Below, one piece after another: positions 45,601-57,368 of a DNA stretch of 64,000 nt. The stretch is from the NCBI GenBank assembly GCA_028023455.1, contig JAQFVV010006293.1, positions 3,485,844 to 3,549,843 of the forward strand. The letters run 5' to 3'. The first letter of the stretch is position 1, and every line of letters starts with the position of its first letter. A program made the position numbers and the translations under genes. Origin of the DNA: Epiperipatus broadwayi (lineage: Eukaryota; Onychophora; Udeonychophora; Euonychophora; Peripatidae). Under the pieces are notes generated by a model. That model was not told where the DNA came from. It made no database searches and saw nothing but the letters and a program-made list of their open reading frames with translations.

Positions 45601-46620
45601 TATTTATGAGATGAAAATTGGTTATTAGATTTTTATTTGAAGTAGAAGATATTTTAATTGTTCTGTTATCATCTTTTTTCCTTTTTAAATATTTACATAA
45701 AAGTAATAATTATTGATAAGTTTTTATTTAAGTACATTTTAGAAATTTTATATTTAAGCACTTAATAATTTTTATATAATTTTTTAATGTAATAGTTAGA
45801 AAAATTATAAGTATTATCTAAGTTGCTCATTAAAATTTGTGGAAAAGTTACATGCTTTTTTTTTTAATAGTTGAACAAAAATTAAAAAAAAAAACAACAA
45901 ATATTAGAAACTATACAATCTAAACTTGAAATTTTAGTTTTCTAAAATAAAGTTAATCATAAAAATTTCTCTCTCTATATATATTGGAATAGAAGAAGAG
46001 TGCTTATGTATTGACAGATACCTCAATTGTTGACACATCAGAATGGAAAGAGAATAATATTGATTTTTTCATTTTCAAATATTGTCCAACCATAAAATAA
46101 TAATAACGATAAAGTCAAGTCCTATCTATGTGTAAGTTAATTGCATTTTACTCTTCCAATGGTAATGATTATATTTCCATATCTATCTGTATCCAATTCT
46201 CGTTTTCTCATTCAAATCATCATCTTATAAAGTCAGTTTTTTTGTACCTAAAATTTCATTTTTTTTTTTACAAATATTATGTTTGAACACACACACAAAA
46301 AAATCACTTCCATATATTTTTTCCAAATTGCTACTGGAGTGCAGAGCAAGCGTGGATGTTTCTGTCATGAATTGTACTTATATAACTACTTTTCACTAAT
46401 TTAATGTGTTTCATGGAAATATCTATAACAAAATAATGTGAAAGAAGTAGGCATCCTTATTAGTACCAATTTTATTATTAGTAAAATAATATGTCACATA
46501 AGACTAAATATTTTATAATAATAGATCTCAGAATCCTAATAGATGCATACACTAAAGTTTTTCATTAATTAAAATTAATAGCTTTCTCCATATGATAACA
46601 TATTAAATTCATTATATTCT
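42674..46620. other. Non-coding AT-rich stretch within the LBR intron
   Basis: The first 250 bp are probably the remainder of LTR-like copy B. A 40-bp unit, CACTTTTTTTTTTTAACAAT...GCAGATCTAAA, is tandemly repeated at 43641-43680 and 43681-43720. Many short poly-A and poly-T runs and AATAAA words occur (44650-45550). I found no exon-like or transposon coding sequence. Confidence 0.45.
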
Positions 46621-46755
46621 ATTAATGTAAATTGTGGGGGAGATGTCAGAAGATAGAGATGAAAAAATAATAATCCTGCAGCCCTCTCTGTATAATCAAA
46701 AATTTTATAAATATAAAGAAACAAATCAAAACAATTTGTTAATTATAATAATAAT

Positions 46756-47180
46756 AATTGGGTACTGTTCTATTAGCTTGTGTCAGCCGCATGATGGCAT
46801 TATTTATATGAAAAAACACAAATATGCCATTTACGCGGCCGGCACTGGCCTTATTTCTTTGCAAATGCACAGAAAGCGGCTATATATACTATGCCGTTCT
46901 GGCGGCCGACGTGCTGCTTCGTGTTACGCACTTTATCCCAATGCTGACAGTTCAAAGTTCGCTACAGTATCGTCTAAGGGTGTTTGGACCTCAATTTGCC
47001 ACAACTCTTTCAAATATACATGTCAAAATAATTAGCTTACAAGCCATCTGATCTACTATTACCTTTTAACAATTGTAAACCCGTCGCCACGCTTCTCTAC
47101 CAATGTGGAACCTTCAAAAAATTTGGAAAGGGTATGTTCAAGCAAGATTTCAACCAGCTCATGTCCGCGCGACAAATAAA
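46756..47180. other. GC-richer block in front of the Merlin-like relic
   Basis: Contains CpG-bearing words (TTTACGCGGCCGGCACTGGC, TCTGGCGGCCGACGTGCTGC), rare in this window. Open frames of 133 and 75 codons overlap here in different frames without recognisable content. It may be the 5' non-coding part of the transposon. Inverted ends were not located. Confidence 0.3.
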
Positions 47181-47438
47181 ATGGCTGACTGCAAAACTGA
47201 GCCGTTCAAATTGTGCCAACTGCCATCCACAGAAACTGGCGCGGTGGTATTTTTACAGGACAACCTACTCTTACATGCCAAAAGATGTGGGTGCAGTGAA
47301 ATGATGAGACTAGAGATGTCCAAAACCATCTCACAGTTCAGATGCAAGTCCCGTTCCTGTCGGTGAAAGTATTCTCTTCGAAAGGAGATGTGCTTCGATG
47401 GCTCCAGAATCCCGCTTGTTTTGAAAGCCTTAGTGTGA
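47181..47438 (+). pseudogene. N-terminal part of an ISXO2/Merlin-type transposase
   Basis: From the ATG at 47181 the frame reads MADCKTEPFKLCQLPSTETG, then VVFLQDNLLLHAKRCGC, SEMMRL, FRCKSRSC, a TGA at 47364, and on in the same frame SLRKEMCFDGSRIPLVLKAL to a second TGA at 47436. The order FLQxxxLL, paired cysteines plus M, FRC...C, then S(I/L)RK..F..S.(I/L)PL is the zinc-binding N-terminus of ISXO2-like transposases, the family that includes animal Merlin elements. The DDE catalytic core, which should follow, is missing. Base use is much richer in GC than the flanks. The assignment is from motif order alone. An internal stop and truncation make it inactive. Confidence 0.45.
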
Positions 47439-47439
47439 G

Positions 47440-48365
47440 TCAGATTCAGGAATGAAGCATGCTTTGGTAGCTTATGTCCATTTTTTTGATTTGCTTATTT
47501 ATGAGGAGTTCACTCCGGGCATCTCCAATATTTAAGGATTGGCCAATGGAAGTATTTTGGGAAGCAATAAAAGAACATAGATAAACGATAGCAAGTACTA
47601 CACAGTATTGCAGATACAGTCAAACAACCTTATTAACATTGATATATAGATAAATCTTCCCATATATTAGTATGCTACAAAAAAACCCCCAACCCATTAT
47701 GAAATGAATAAAACCCCCTTTTTCCTTAAAGATATTTAATTAATTTACATGCGGGTAATATACCAGCATTTTATTTTTAGCATGAGTAATTATTAATAGC
47801 TATCGTCATTGAACTATTTATGCACATAGATCTGATTCTTATTGAATATCTAAATCTATGAAAAAGATCGCATGTTACCTATATTCCAAATGTTAAATTA
47901 GCAGACGTGTATAAAACTATTGGCCTTCTAATGCGTAATTAATTAATACATATCTGGTTTGATTAAGTACACACATATAATAAATATAACTTGTCTAATT
48001 TATTTACAAACGAGTTCCGCCTTACATAGCAGGGTGAGTGTAAAATTTGAAGAAAAAATTTCTTTGAACTTATTTTAATTTTTGTCATCCAACTTCTCAT
48101 TTATATACATATATTTATTCCACATCATCAACTAAATAACAAATCAACAAATATGTTGATTTTGTAGATTTGCTAATATACATTAATATATAAATATAAT
48201 AAAAATTAATTTTTATGCTGGCGGCCCGGTAACGTTATATTTCTTATATTCTTGCATAAAATCAATGCCATCAAGCAGCTGATATGAGCTATTAGAATAG
48301 TACCAATAATGGTAACTTTAAGCCATTTTGAAATTGACTAAAATATATTTGAAAAATATTCATAT
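47440..48365. other. Spacer between the Merlin-like relic and the Penelope element
   Basis: The first 140 bp are moderately GC-rich and could belong to the transposon. The remainder is AT-rich with no coding or shared repeat noticed. Confidence 0.4.
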
Positions 48366-48949
48366 ACATTTTGCATAATAATATAATAGTAAATCATCTA
48401 TGCACTTTATTACTGTTTCACAGTGCTTTAATTACCACCCTCTGACAGTTTCGATTGCCCAGCAATCTTTTTCAGAACTATAACATAATACAAATATATG
48501 AATATAAATATACATGAACATATAATTTACATTCTATATATACATCTTATAGTCATGATTTATTTATTACCTTTTAAATATTATATATTTTACTTTTTAC
48601 ATTCTACATTTATTAATTAAAACTTCTTATAATCATATATATTCTATTATTATTTTTTATTTTACTCATTACTCTTTAAATTTTTAACTCCAACTAAATA
48701 ATTTCTTTTATACTTTATATTATTATTATTCAATTTATTAAGAATCAATATTTATAATTTATTCATTCAATAATTTATAATTTACTTTAATCTATAATAT
48801 TTTATTATTTTAAACATATTTTTACCCATCTTTCATTTATCTCTCCAAACCTCAATTGCTAAATTCAAAGTTTAAAAATTTACAGTTATACTTTTAGTAG
48901 CTTCCTCTTTAAATTTTACATTCATATTATTAACAGTTCCCTCTTCCTA

Positions 48950-49555
48950 TTTTTTATATAACTTCCTCTTTAAATTTTACATTTATATTATTAGCAGCTC
49001 CCTCTTCCTATTTTTTTTATCAAACTGACACTTAATTTTTAATTTTTTACTTTATATCAAAATTTTTTTCAGGCCCAAATCTCTATTTAAAACTGGCTTA
49101 ATATTAATATAAATAGCCTCTTTTATTTTTCTATCCTTTTATTAATTGTAAATTGTATCATCCTTATATAATTCTTTTCAAACTCATGCCTTGTTTCTAA
49201 TTTATGTAATATATTGGTGAATTTTTGTCATATTTGTGTTGTAATAGTCTTCTATATATTAAATGTGTTGCTCCTACATAATTTAATTTTAATTACTAAT
49301 TTGACACTTTTTATAATTAATCTCATACATTCCATTTATTTCATTATTTGAATTTTTATTATAAATTCTAATATACTTATTTTCTAAAATACTAATCATA
49401 TTTTTTTTATTTTTTTATTAACCACTTTAACATTTAATACAGTACTAAATTTTTTATTAATTTTACCTATAACTTTATTTAAATTTTTAACTACATAATT
49501 ATTCCCTGTCTTTATACCTATATAATTAACTTTATTACTACTACTTGTAATAAGA
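48950..49555 (-). pseudogene. Penelope-like GIY-YIG endonuclease part
   Basis: Minus strand. The segment NKVNYIGIKTGNNYVVKNLN at 49400-49540 is the connector after RT. Then come NGMYEINYKKC, NYVGAT, RLLQHKYDKNSPIYY, KLETRHEF and PVLNRDLGL, in more than one frame. YE(I/V)...C...NYVG.T...R...H is the GIY-YIG nuclease pattern of Penelope-like elements. Stops and frame changes make it non-functional. The open frame at 49396-49596 extends beyond it into the RTE insertion. Confidence 0.6.
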
Positions 49556-51075
49556 AAAAATGATGGCATTATTACTAAAAAGAGAGATGACATCATGAAA
49601 TGTGTAGAAGACTTCTATCAAGAATTATATAGTTATAAAGAACAAGTACCTCCTATACCTATTATATCTTCCGAATTGCCCAGAATTTTGAATGAGGAGG
49701 TGAGACATGCAATTAAATTTATGAAGAAAGGGAAGGCTCCAGGTAATGATGGAATTATAATTGATATATTAAAAGAAGCAGGTGAAGAAATAGAAATTTT
49801 TTTAGCAAAGTTATATTCCAAATGTCTAAATGATAAAGTTGTACCAGATGATTGGAAGAATGCAGTATTAATATTAATATTTAAAAAAGGTGATAAAGAA
49901 GATATTAGAAATTACAGACCTATCAGTTTTTTATCAGTTTTATGCAAATTTTTTACTAAGATAATTACAACTCGTCTACAGAGAACACTGGACTTCCACC
50001 AAACAAGAGAACAATCTGGATTTAAAAATGGTTTTAGCACAGTAGATCATATCCAGGTATTGAGAGAAGTTATAGAAAGGACAAATGAATATGAGTTGCC
50101 ATTATGCTTGGGATTTGTAGATTATGAATAGGCATTTGATTCTATAAGCATTTCTTCAGTGATTAAAGCATTAAATCATCAAGGTATAGATCCAGGATAT
50201 TGTCATATTTTAAAGAATATTTATAAAAATGCAACAGCAACAATTAGATTACATAATGATAGTAGGAAAATCAACATCAGTGCTGTAAGAAGTATTTTGT
50301 GGATTAAAATGGGAAGCTAAAGGAATGAAAGTAAATGGAGATTATTTAAGTCATTTAGATTTTGCAGATGATGTAGTTGCTTTTGCAAATAATGCTTTAG
50401 AGTTACAGGAAATGTTGCAGGAGTTATCAGATGATTTTCTCAAAATATGAAAATAAAGATTGATTATGATGAATTAGAAGTTAACAGTTACAAATACCTT
50501 GGTCAGATTATTAATACAGATGGAAACATAATGGATGAAATTAATCATAGAATTAAACTTGGTTGGAGTGCTTTTGGTAGAAATAACTTGATACTAAAAG
50601 GAAATATGCTTGTGTTTGAAAATGAAGGTTTTTAATAAATGTGTTTTGCCAGTTCTTACTTATGGATTTGAGACTTGGACACTTAATAGAAGAGCAATAC
50701 AGAGACTTCAAACCACTCAAAGAAGTATGGAGAGATGCATGTTGGGAGTAACAAGAATAGATCGAAAACGCAATGTATGGGTAAGAGAACAAACAGGTGT
50801 TACTGATCTCCTTGAAAAAATTAAAAGACTGAAGTGGAGTTGGGCTGGACATATTGCTAGAAGAGATGATAATAGATGGACAATTGAAATTTTAAACTGG
50901 ATTCCAAGAGATTTTAAAAGATCCAGAAAGAGACCACATGTGAGATGGATGGATGAAATAAGAAAGCATGCAGGGATGATGTGGAGAAGAGAAGCTAAAG
51001 ATCGGAAAAGATGGATTGAATTTGGAGAGACCTTCATCCTGCAGTGGATTGATAATGGTTGATGATGATGATGAT
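49553..51075 (+). pseudogene. RTE-clade LINE, endonuclease-less RT and C-terminal part, decayed
   Basis: Plus strand: KKGKAPGNDGI, NAVLILIFKKGDKEDIRNY, RPISFLSVL and LGFVDYE (stop) AFDSI (RT motif A, 50117-50145) in one frame. After a deletion comes LDFADDVVAFANN with the catalytic FADD at 50361-50372, then NSYKYLGQIINTDG. A frame change leads to the RTE-style tail LPVLTYGFETWTLNRR, LKWSWAGHIARRDDNRW, RPHVRWMDEIRKHAG, ending at a TGA at 51060. The 3' end runs into GATGATGATGATGA, the short tandem tail typical of RTE elements. The apurinic endonuclease domain is missing, so the copy is 5'-truncated, as usual for LINEs. TACTACTT on both sides may be the target duplication. Confidence 0.75.
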
Positions 51076-51290
51076 TACTACTTCTTTCTCTTTATTATTA
51101 TTTATATATTCTATCTTATTTTTTATTATTCTAGTATTATCATTTATAAATTTATTTGGATAATCATTATTTATAAATTCTTCTTTAATTAAATCTATTT
51201 GCTTAACATAATCTTTACTTGAACAATAATTTATTGCTCTATGAATTGTAGAATGTATTGTATTTACTTTATACTTTGTATTTATATTTG
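51075..51290 (-). pseudogene. Penelope-like RT tail upstream of the RTE insertion
   Basis: Minus strand, an open stretch of about 65 codons: YKVNTIHSTIHRAINYCS, then DYVKQIDLIKEEFINND and YPNKFINDTRI. The pattern YK...I..LI.RA...CS is typical of the end of Penelope RT. It stops exactly where the plus-strand RTE ends (51075), and the logical continuation is found beyond the insertion at 49550. Confidence 0.6.
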
Positions 51291-51544
51291 AATTCTAATT
51301 ATAAAAATAGAATATACATGATTATAGGAAGTTTTAATTAATAAATATAGAATGTAAAAAGGATAAAATATATAATTTATAATAATATTTAAAAGGTAAT
51401 AAATAAATTATGATTATAAGATGTATATATAGAATGTAAATTATATGTTCATGTATATTTATATTCATATAATTAAAGCATTGAGAAACAGTAATAAAGG
51501 GCATAGATGATTTAATATTATATTTTATACATTTTGCATAGGTA

Positions 51545-52340
51545 TGTAATATATATTTATCTTTAAGCTGTCCATGACATATCTTGACTATTTGATATTT
51601 CTCCTGAGTAATATTTGATGTAGATAGAATAGTATTTGAATTTTCAATCCATTACTATACTTGATTCTCAATTTTACTTTTAAGTAGACAGTTTAGTATA
51701 GTGGGCTTGTTGTAATCTGTTAGACAGACAGACTGCTGTCTATCATTTTAGGCTTTAACTAGACAGCTTTGTCCAGCATAACATTCTTTTACCTTTGAAG
51801 TAACTATATTAGCTTGACACCACTGATTACTTTTTAAGAGCCTCTAGCCAATTATCTTGTAATTCATAAGAGTCTCAACAAAGGGGTTTTATAACTTTGG
51901 ATAAGGAATATACTAAAAAATGCGTTTCCAAAACCATCTTTTCAACATTGTGAAAGATAAGTATTCAGTGCTAGAAGTAGCCAATAACCTTATATTCACT
52001 ATCATTTAATCATACTTGTGATTTCAATTGAATTTTAGCATAGTATCCGGCTTGGCCTCAATGCTCATCAATTACTAATAATATATTAATTGATTGCAAC
52101 AACTTTGATGATTCTGACAACCACTGTTTAAAAATTATTTTTCTCCTAATTTTATAGACAAACTGCCTGTTGACCAAAAAATTTGTTTTCCAAAACTCAT
52201 ATGCTAGTTTTCTTATTTGCTTGGATTAACATTTTTATTATTATTAATAATTTTAATAGTATTTATCAAATGAGGTAATCACATTTTATTAAACAAATTT
52301 GTTTATAAGTCTGATTTTTTTTTTCATTCTTAATAAATTT
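51545..52340. other. AT-rich spacer, nothing identified
   Basis: Slightly more balanced composition at 51680-51790 (TAGACAGACAGACTGCTGTC) but no coding or known repeat. Confidence 0.45.
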
Positions 52341-52343
52341 TAC

Positions 52344-52545
52344 AAAAATATGTTTTAAGTATACATATTTAATATAAATTTTAATAATCAATATTGTAGT
52401 ATTTTGGATGTTTTAATGCTATTCATGCATCCTTGACCTCTCAAAAAAATGTGTTTTAAATATGTACATATTTAATATAAATTTTAATAATCAACATTGT
52501 CTTTTGAGGTTTTTAATGCTACAAATACATTCCTTGACCCTTCTT
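52344..52545. repeat. Tandem pair of about 101 bp
   Basis: AATATGTTTTAAGTATACAT at 52346 and AATGTGTTTTAAATATGTAC at 52448 start two diverged units sharing TTTAATATAAATTTTAATAA and TCCTTGACC. Non-coding. Confidence 0.7.
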
Positions 52546-52904
52546 AATCAAACTGCTATATTTTTGAGCCATCATTGGTATTTGTGAGCATTCATTAAAA
52601 AAAAAAAAAAAAACGAAGATATTACATTTGTTTGTTTTCTTCTTTTAAAAATACATTTTAAATATATACGAATAGTTTTATCAGTTGCTATGGGTTACTG
52701 CTCAGTGGTTTAATACCAATCCTGCCTGGTTATTAAAGAAGCAAAGGCACCAAAATGTATGGGTACTGAACTGAGTTCAGACCTATATGGCTATATAAGC
52801 TAATGAGCTTGGATTGAAAATATTGTGTTTTTCAATTTTATTCTCATAGTTTTGTAGTTATGTAGAAATATAAAAGGTGGCTGCTGGAGGGTTGCATTAG
52901 ATCC

Positions 52905-53145
52905 TAAGATCTAGGTGCAGTACTCTCAGATCCAAGGCTCCTCACTGATGAAAACCACAAGCTAGAAACTAGTCTGGGGATATTGGATGAGTAGGCACTA
53001 GATAGTGATTTTATGCACAAGCCTTCTGGCATCCATTGATTACTCTGGCTTGCACTGAGTGGCACTACTGTATGGAGAATTTTGCCTGTTTTAATAACAG
53101 TTATGAGCAAGCATAAGAAAGGGTGATCATGTGATGTTTAGTGGT
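52905..53145 (+). repeat. Single copy of the 11.7-12.2 kb dispersed repeat
   Basis: CACAAGCTAGAAACTAGTCT, GGGGATATTGGATGA, ATTTTATGCACAAGCCTT and GCTTGCACTGAGTGGCACTA match the cluster at 11866-12230, and the tail GGTGATCATGTGATGT also matches 12210-12225. It adjoins the Penelope fragment at 53146, which it may have truncated. Confidence 0.75.
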
Positions 53146-53345
53146 TCGTTTGAATAATAATTAATAGCTTTATAAACTCTTGAACTAATACTACTTAGTT
53201 TATATTTATTATCCACATAAGAATTCCAATTCATTATATTATTATCTATATTCATTTTCTTATATACTGATGTTTCACACCTACATTTTCCTTTTTCATA
53301 TGATTTTTTAAATAATATATCCAAATATGAGAATTTATTATCTTT
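53146..53345 (-). pseudogene. Penelope-like RT fragment
   Basis: Minus strand, open through about 66 codons: DNKFSYLDILFKKS, then CETSVYKKMNIDNNIMNWNS and YKLSSISSRVYKAINYYSN. The order FL(D)ILxxK...TSVYxK...NWxS...YK...I..R.YKA is the distal RT region of Penelope-like elements. It overlaps in content with 51075-51290 but differs in sequence, so it is a second copy. Confidence 0.55.
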
Positions 53346-54206
53346 TTCTCATTCTAGATTTCGCATGTCTTTTTTTTTTATACACGGATATTATGACCCA
53401 TTTTTACATAGCATAATACACATTCAATCTGTTTGAGATTTTTTTTAGAATTTTCTTTCATTCACAAGCCCATGGATTTGAAATCAATATTTGGAGTAAA
53501 ATTGAAACTGCCCACTCTATAAGGATCTATATTTTAATACATAGATTTATATTTATATTACTTATAACTTTAACAATCTAGTAATTCAGTTATAGTTGTT
53601 TATATATAAATTTTAAATTTAAATATATTTTAAAAATAATATTTATTGTAGTAAGATATGTTATTTTCAAATGTTTTTTTAAACTTCTGGGTTGATATTG
53701 ATACTTTTGTGTGTCTTCATTATAAATAAATCATGCATCCACTTGTATAATAGCTAATTTAATACTTTGGGATTCTTATATTGTAATTTATTTCATAATT
53801 TTTAAAGTTGTGATAATATAAAGTATATTTTCACTTTTTGATCATGCAAAAATAATGGAAGTATAATTAATAACAATTTCTTTTCCAAAAATATATTTTG
53901 CAGTATAATAATAAATAAAAATATTATACTGACAATGTAGTGGTTTGTCATCATATGGGCTATTTATACCTTTTACTTTAATAATTTATTATTTTTTTAA
54001 AATTAAATAATAATTTGTAGACACTAAGACAAAATAGCATTTTTGTTATAGGATTGAAATGTTTTATTGATAGTATAACTTTAAATTTAATTTGTTTTAA
54101 ATTGAGGTTTTATATAGCATCATTGTACAATCTCATGGTAATTTATACATTCTTTTGTTTTAAAAATCTAACCTTAGTAAAAATTGTGTATATGTTTATT
54201 TTTAAG
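53346..54206. other. Last 860 bp of the long LBR intron
   Basis: AT-rich; no repeat or coding found except the polypyrimidine tract and acceptor TTTATTTTTAAG at 54206. Confidence 0.45.
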
Positions 54207-54464
54207 GGTTTAAGTTCTTTTCGGCAATCTCCTTCTAGAGGTGCATCTCCAGGTAGAAAACCACGCACACCATCTGCATCTCCAGGAAGGAGAAAAGGCC
54301 GTTCTCGTTCAAAATCACCTACTCAGACAGCAAAATCACGACCAAAATCCCGCAGTCCTGGTCGGACAGGAAAGGGTAAACAGCCTACTACACCAAAACG
54401 TTCTCCATCAAGACAGTCTGCAAGAGTGGCACAGCAAAGTTTAGAAAAAGAGAAACCTGTTGAG
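54207..54464 (+). CDS. LBR: Lamin B receptor, second coding exon (RS-rich region)
   Basis: This exon gives residues 55-140. It opens GLSSFRQSPSRG, matching the SFRQ step that follows the Tudor domain in vertebrate LBR. It then runs through an arginine/serine/proline-rich stretch with many SPxR and RSxS motifs (SPGRRKGRSRSKSPTQ, PKSRSPGR). In known LBR this region is the RS domain, phosphorylated by SR-protein kinases and CDK1, and it binds chromatin. The many SP sites here fit that role by inference. Acceptor TTTTTAAG|GGT and donor GAG|GTGGGT are both in phase 0. The open frame starts further upstream at 54054 in AT-rich intron sequence; that part is not exon. Base composition jumps from AT-rich to balanced exactly at the splice sites. 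Confidence 0.88.
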
Positions 54465-56480
54465 GTGGGTTAATATATTCAAAAATATTTGCTTTTAAAA
54501 TATAGAAGTGAATGTTAGATTGTATAACTTAAATATTTAATTTTTTTTTAAATTATAAAATATATTGACACAACATTTTTTATATTTGTTTTATTTGAAA
54601 ATATATGTAAACATAAATATAGAGTTTAGTACTTTAAATATTTGTATATAAATATATGTATTAGGTATCCAAATATATATTTATAATATTAGAATTTTAC
54701 ATTACTGATAAATTTTGTTTACAGAGCATTAAACTGCCCAGTATTGTCTACATTATTACAACACTAGTATCAAAGTTTATATTACTTCTCCCAATCTAAA
54801 GTCTTATATGAATAATAGATTATTACAATAATAATTGTAAGACTGATTATTAAATCAGTCAAGTTATTATTGCATAAGTTTCATTCAAATCTGCTTATAT
54901 TTAAATTCATAAGTTAGAGTTAATTTCTAATCATTTTAATAAATAACCTTATAAAACTATCTATCAGCATGGAGATTTTATAGTGCTGATAAATACGTAA
55001 TATTCTAAGTCATAAACTTCCAAATGTGGAGATTTATCCCTCCAAATATTATTACATATGTATTAATCCTATAAAAAATCTGAATATTACATACTTGATC
55101 TTTGGTAGTTTGATTTCAAAGTTATAGTAGTAAAAAGAAATGGAACTTGGCAAATTTAAATATGTCATTTCAAATGAAGCTGTAATATCATCTCAACTGA
55201 ATATTTGTTCTTATAGTTATCATTGTTCTAATCTACTATCCATATAAGTCCATGGATAGCAGATTAAAATGTATTCATTTTTCATTTGTAGTATAAATTT
55301 GCTTTGATTCTAGGGATGCTGCTTTAATGTGGTCAGCACTTAAAAATTTATAGCTTAGAATGATATAATAAATATCTTTGTGACATAAAAAGAAAATGTC
55401 AGTAAATACAAAGACTTAAGTAAAAATTATATCATACAATAAACACTTTATCTAAATATATTTACAAATAATTAGGATACAGGGTTTTGTATTTTAAACC
55501 TTAGTATATATATCATCATTATCATCATCATTTCACATGTAAATTCTGGATTAAAGATATATTATACTTACATATAAAGAATAGATAATTGAAATCAGTA
55601 ATTAAATGGCATTACTAAATAGACACTCAATAAGTTGAAGTCTGACAGAAATCTGACTTGATCAAAGAAAGTTAATATTTTCTAAAGGTACTGCCAAGGG
55701 GAGAACAATCTTTGTGATTATAATACATATTGGACTTTAGCAGGAGATATTCAGCTTTTTTGATATTGTTAATTACTACCAAAACCTGCAAAACAGGTAC
55801 ATTGAGTTTAATTAAGTTCCATTTTTGAGTATAGCCTTTTAGAATTGAGGGGATCATGGTTCACTCTTGTTCTGCTTTCATTGCTCATTTTTATTGCACA
55901 GCATTTCTTTTTTTTACATCACATTATCCAAAAATATTTTTCTTTGGTCTGCTTTTTTTTAGTTTTTTTTTTGGTCTGCTTTTTCTAGAGTTCAGTTATT
56001 CCTTTTATTCCTTTTTTTTTTTTTTTTGAGCTATATCATTAATACTTTTGAATCTCAGATCATATGGACCACATTCAATTTCTTTTTTCATTAATACATT
56101 GAGCAAAATTTTTTTATTCACAATTTCATTTTTTTTTTTTTGAAATCAGTTTTATTTGCATTATTTGTGATCAAACATGATTCGGAAAATTGATTTGCAC
56201 ATAAATAGCTATTTTATACAAAATAAAATGTCATTATGCAAAATTATTGGGATACTATTATATTATAAAGGACATCAAATCAGGTGCTGAAAAAGGATTT
56301 TTATGTATATAAAAACTTGATATTTATATAGCTATTGTAAGAATTTATTATTTTCTGATTATTATTATAAAATATAAAAAATAATTGATTATGGAAATAA
56401 TTTACTTATTATCATTGCCGTTAAAACCTTTTTAACAACAGCACAGACCTCCCTTTTTTCTTTCAAAATATATATGACGT
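54465..56480. other. LBR intron 2, first 2 kb
   Basis: Donor GTGGGT at 54465. The rest is AT-rich with T-runs around 55960-56140 and a short TCATCATTATCA stretch at 55510-55530. Nothing coding and no shared repeat was found. Confidence 0.45.
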
Positions 56481-56483
56481 ATA

Positions 56484-57108
56484 AAATATAATGTTCTTTT
56501 ACACTAAATCCAATCAAAAAATATAATATATACACTCTCCTTTTTTCTTTCCAAAAACTATTTTTTCATCACCATATATATACATTTACTTGTTTATCAC
56601 ATCCAACATTTCGACTAAAACTTATTTGTAGTCATTTTCAAGGATCTGCAAAATACTCATTTACATCTTTACAATTATCAATACAATTAAAAATAAAATA
56701 AAAACATAAAATTGCATCTAACCCATCTATCTCTATTATAAAAAAAAATAACATTTTCATTTCATTTATCAATAGATTTTTTTTTTTTTTAATATATATA
56801 TAAAAGATGTATTGATAAATGAAAGTAAAATGTTAAGTGTTTTTTATGATAGGGATAGATGCATTTTTATGTTTTTATATTGTTCTTAATTGTATTAATA
56901 ATTATAAAGATGTAAATAGATGTAAATATGTATTTTGTAGATCCTTGAACATGCCTACAAATAAGGTGGTTGAAACGTTGAATGTGGTAAACAAGTAAAT
57001 GTGTATATATATGGTGATGAAAAAATAAAGTTTTTGAAATGAAAAAAAGAGAGTGTATATATTATATTTTTTGATTGGATTTAGTGGCAAATAACATTTA
57101 TATGGAAA
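56484..57108. repeat. Foldback element of about 0.62 kb in LBR intron 2
   Basis: Left arm 56502-56774 (CACTAAATCCAATCAAAAAA at its outer end) and right arm 56810-57086 are reverse complements at most positions, with a 35-bp AT spacer; weaker pairing extends to 56484 and 57108. Inside the right arm is GGTGGTTGAAACGTTGAATG, mirrored on the left as CAACATTTCGAC. It may be a MITE or two inverted ends of a larger transposon. It ends 260 bp before the third coding exon. Confidence 0.85.
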
Positions 57109-57368
57109 TAATTTATAAATAATAGTCAAAACATTTTAAAGAAACAGTATTCATTTACAACTTAATATGTTTTCTAAAAATTGGACTGCTTTATCAATAT
57201 ATACAATATATAAAATTTGATAGGTGAAAATACAAATAAGTATAAACATTAATGAAGTTTTATTGAATACTTTTAATATTTAATTATAAGATTTTTAATT
57301 ATAGTTATTAAAAATTACTTTTTGTGATTTGATAAAATTAGTTCTCTTGTCATTCCACTTGAATCTAG

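Larger units (their letters stand above)
48366..51540 (-). mobile_element. Penelope-like element with inverted ends, split by an RTE LINE
   Basis: 48375-48660 and 51295-51525 are inverted copies (GAATATAAATATACATGAAC, TTTACATTCTATATATACATCTTAT, TTAATTAAAACTTC); the left arm carries a 58-bp extra segment near 48437. Between the arms, minus-strand Penelope coding appears on both sides of a plus-strand RTE LINE: RT tail at 51075-51290 and GIY-YIG at 48950-49555. So a Penelope-like copy was entered by an RTE. Inverted partial copies at Penelope ends are a known feature of the group. Confidence 0.6.

Noticed and set aside
46634-47035. 133-codon plus-strand frame in front of the transposase relic
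   Set aside because: No recognisable domain, overlaps a 75-codon frame of similar quality, and begins in AT-rich noise. I kept only the compositional block.
54054-54206. In-frame extension upstream of the RS exon
   Set aside because: AT-rich composition, a clear acceptor at 54206, and phase-0 joining to the Tudor exon show that it is intron.
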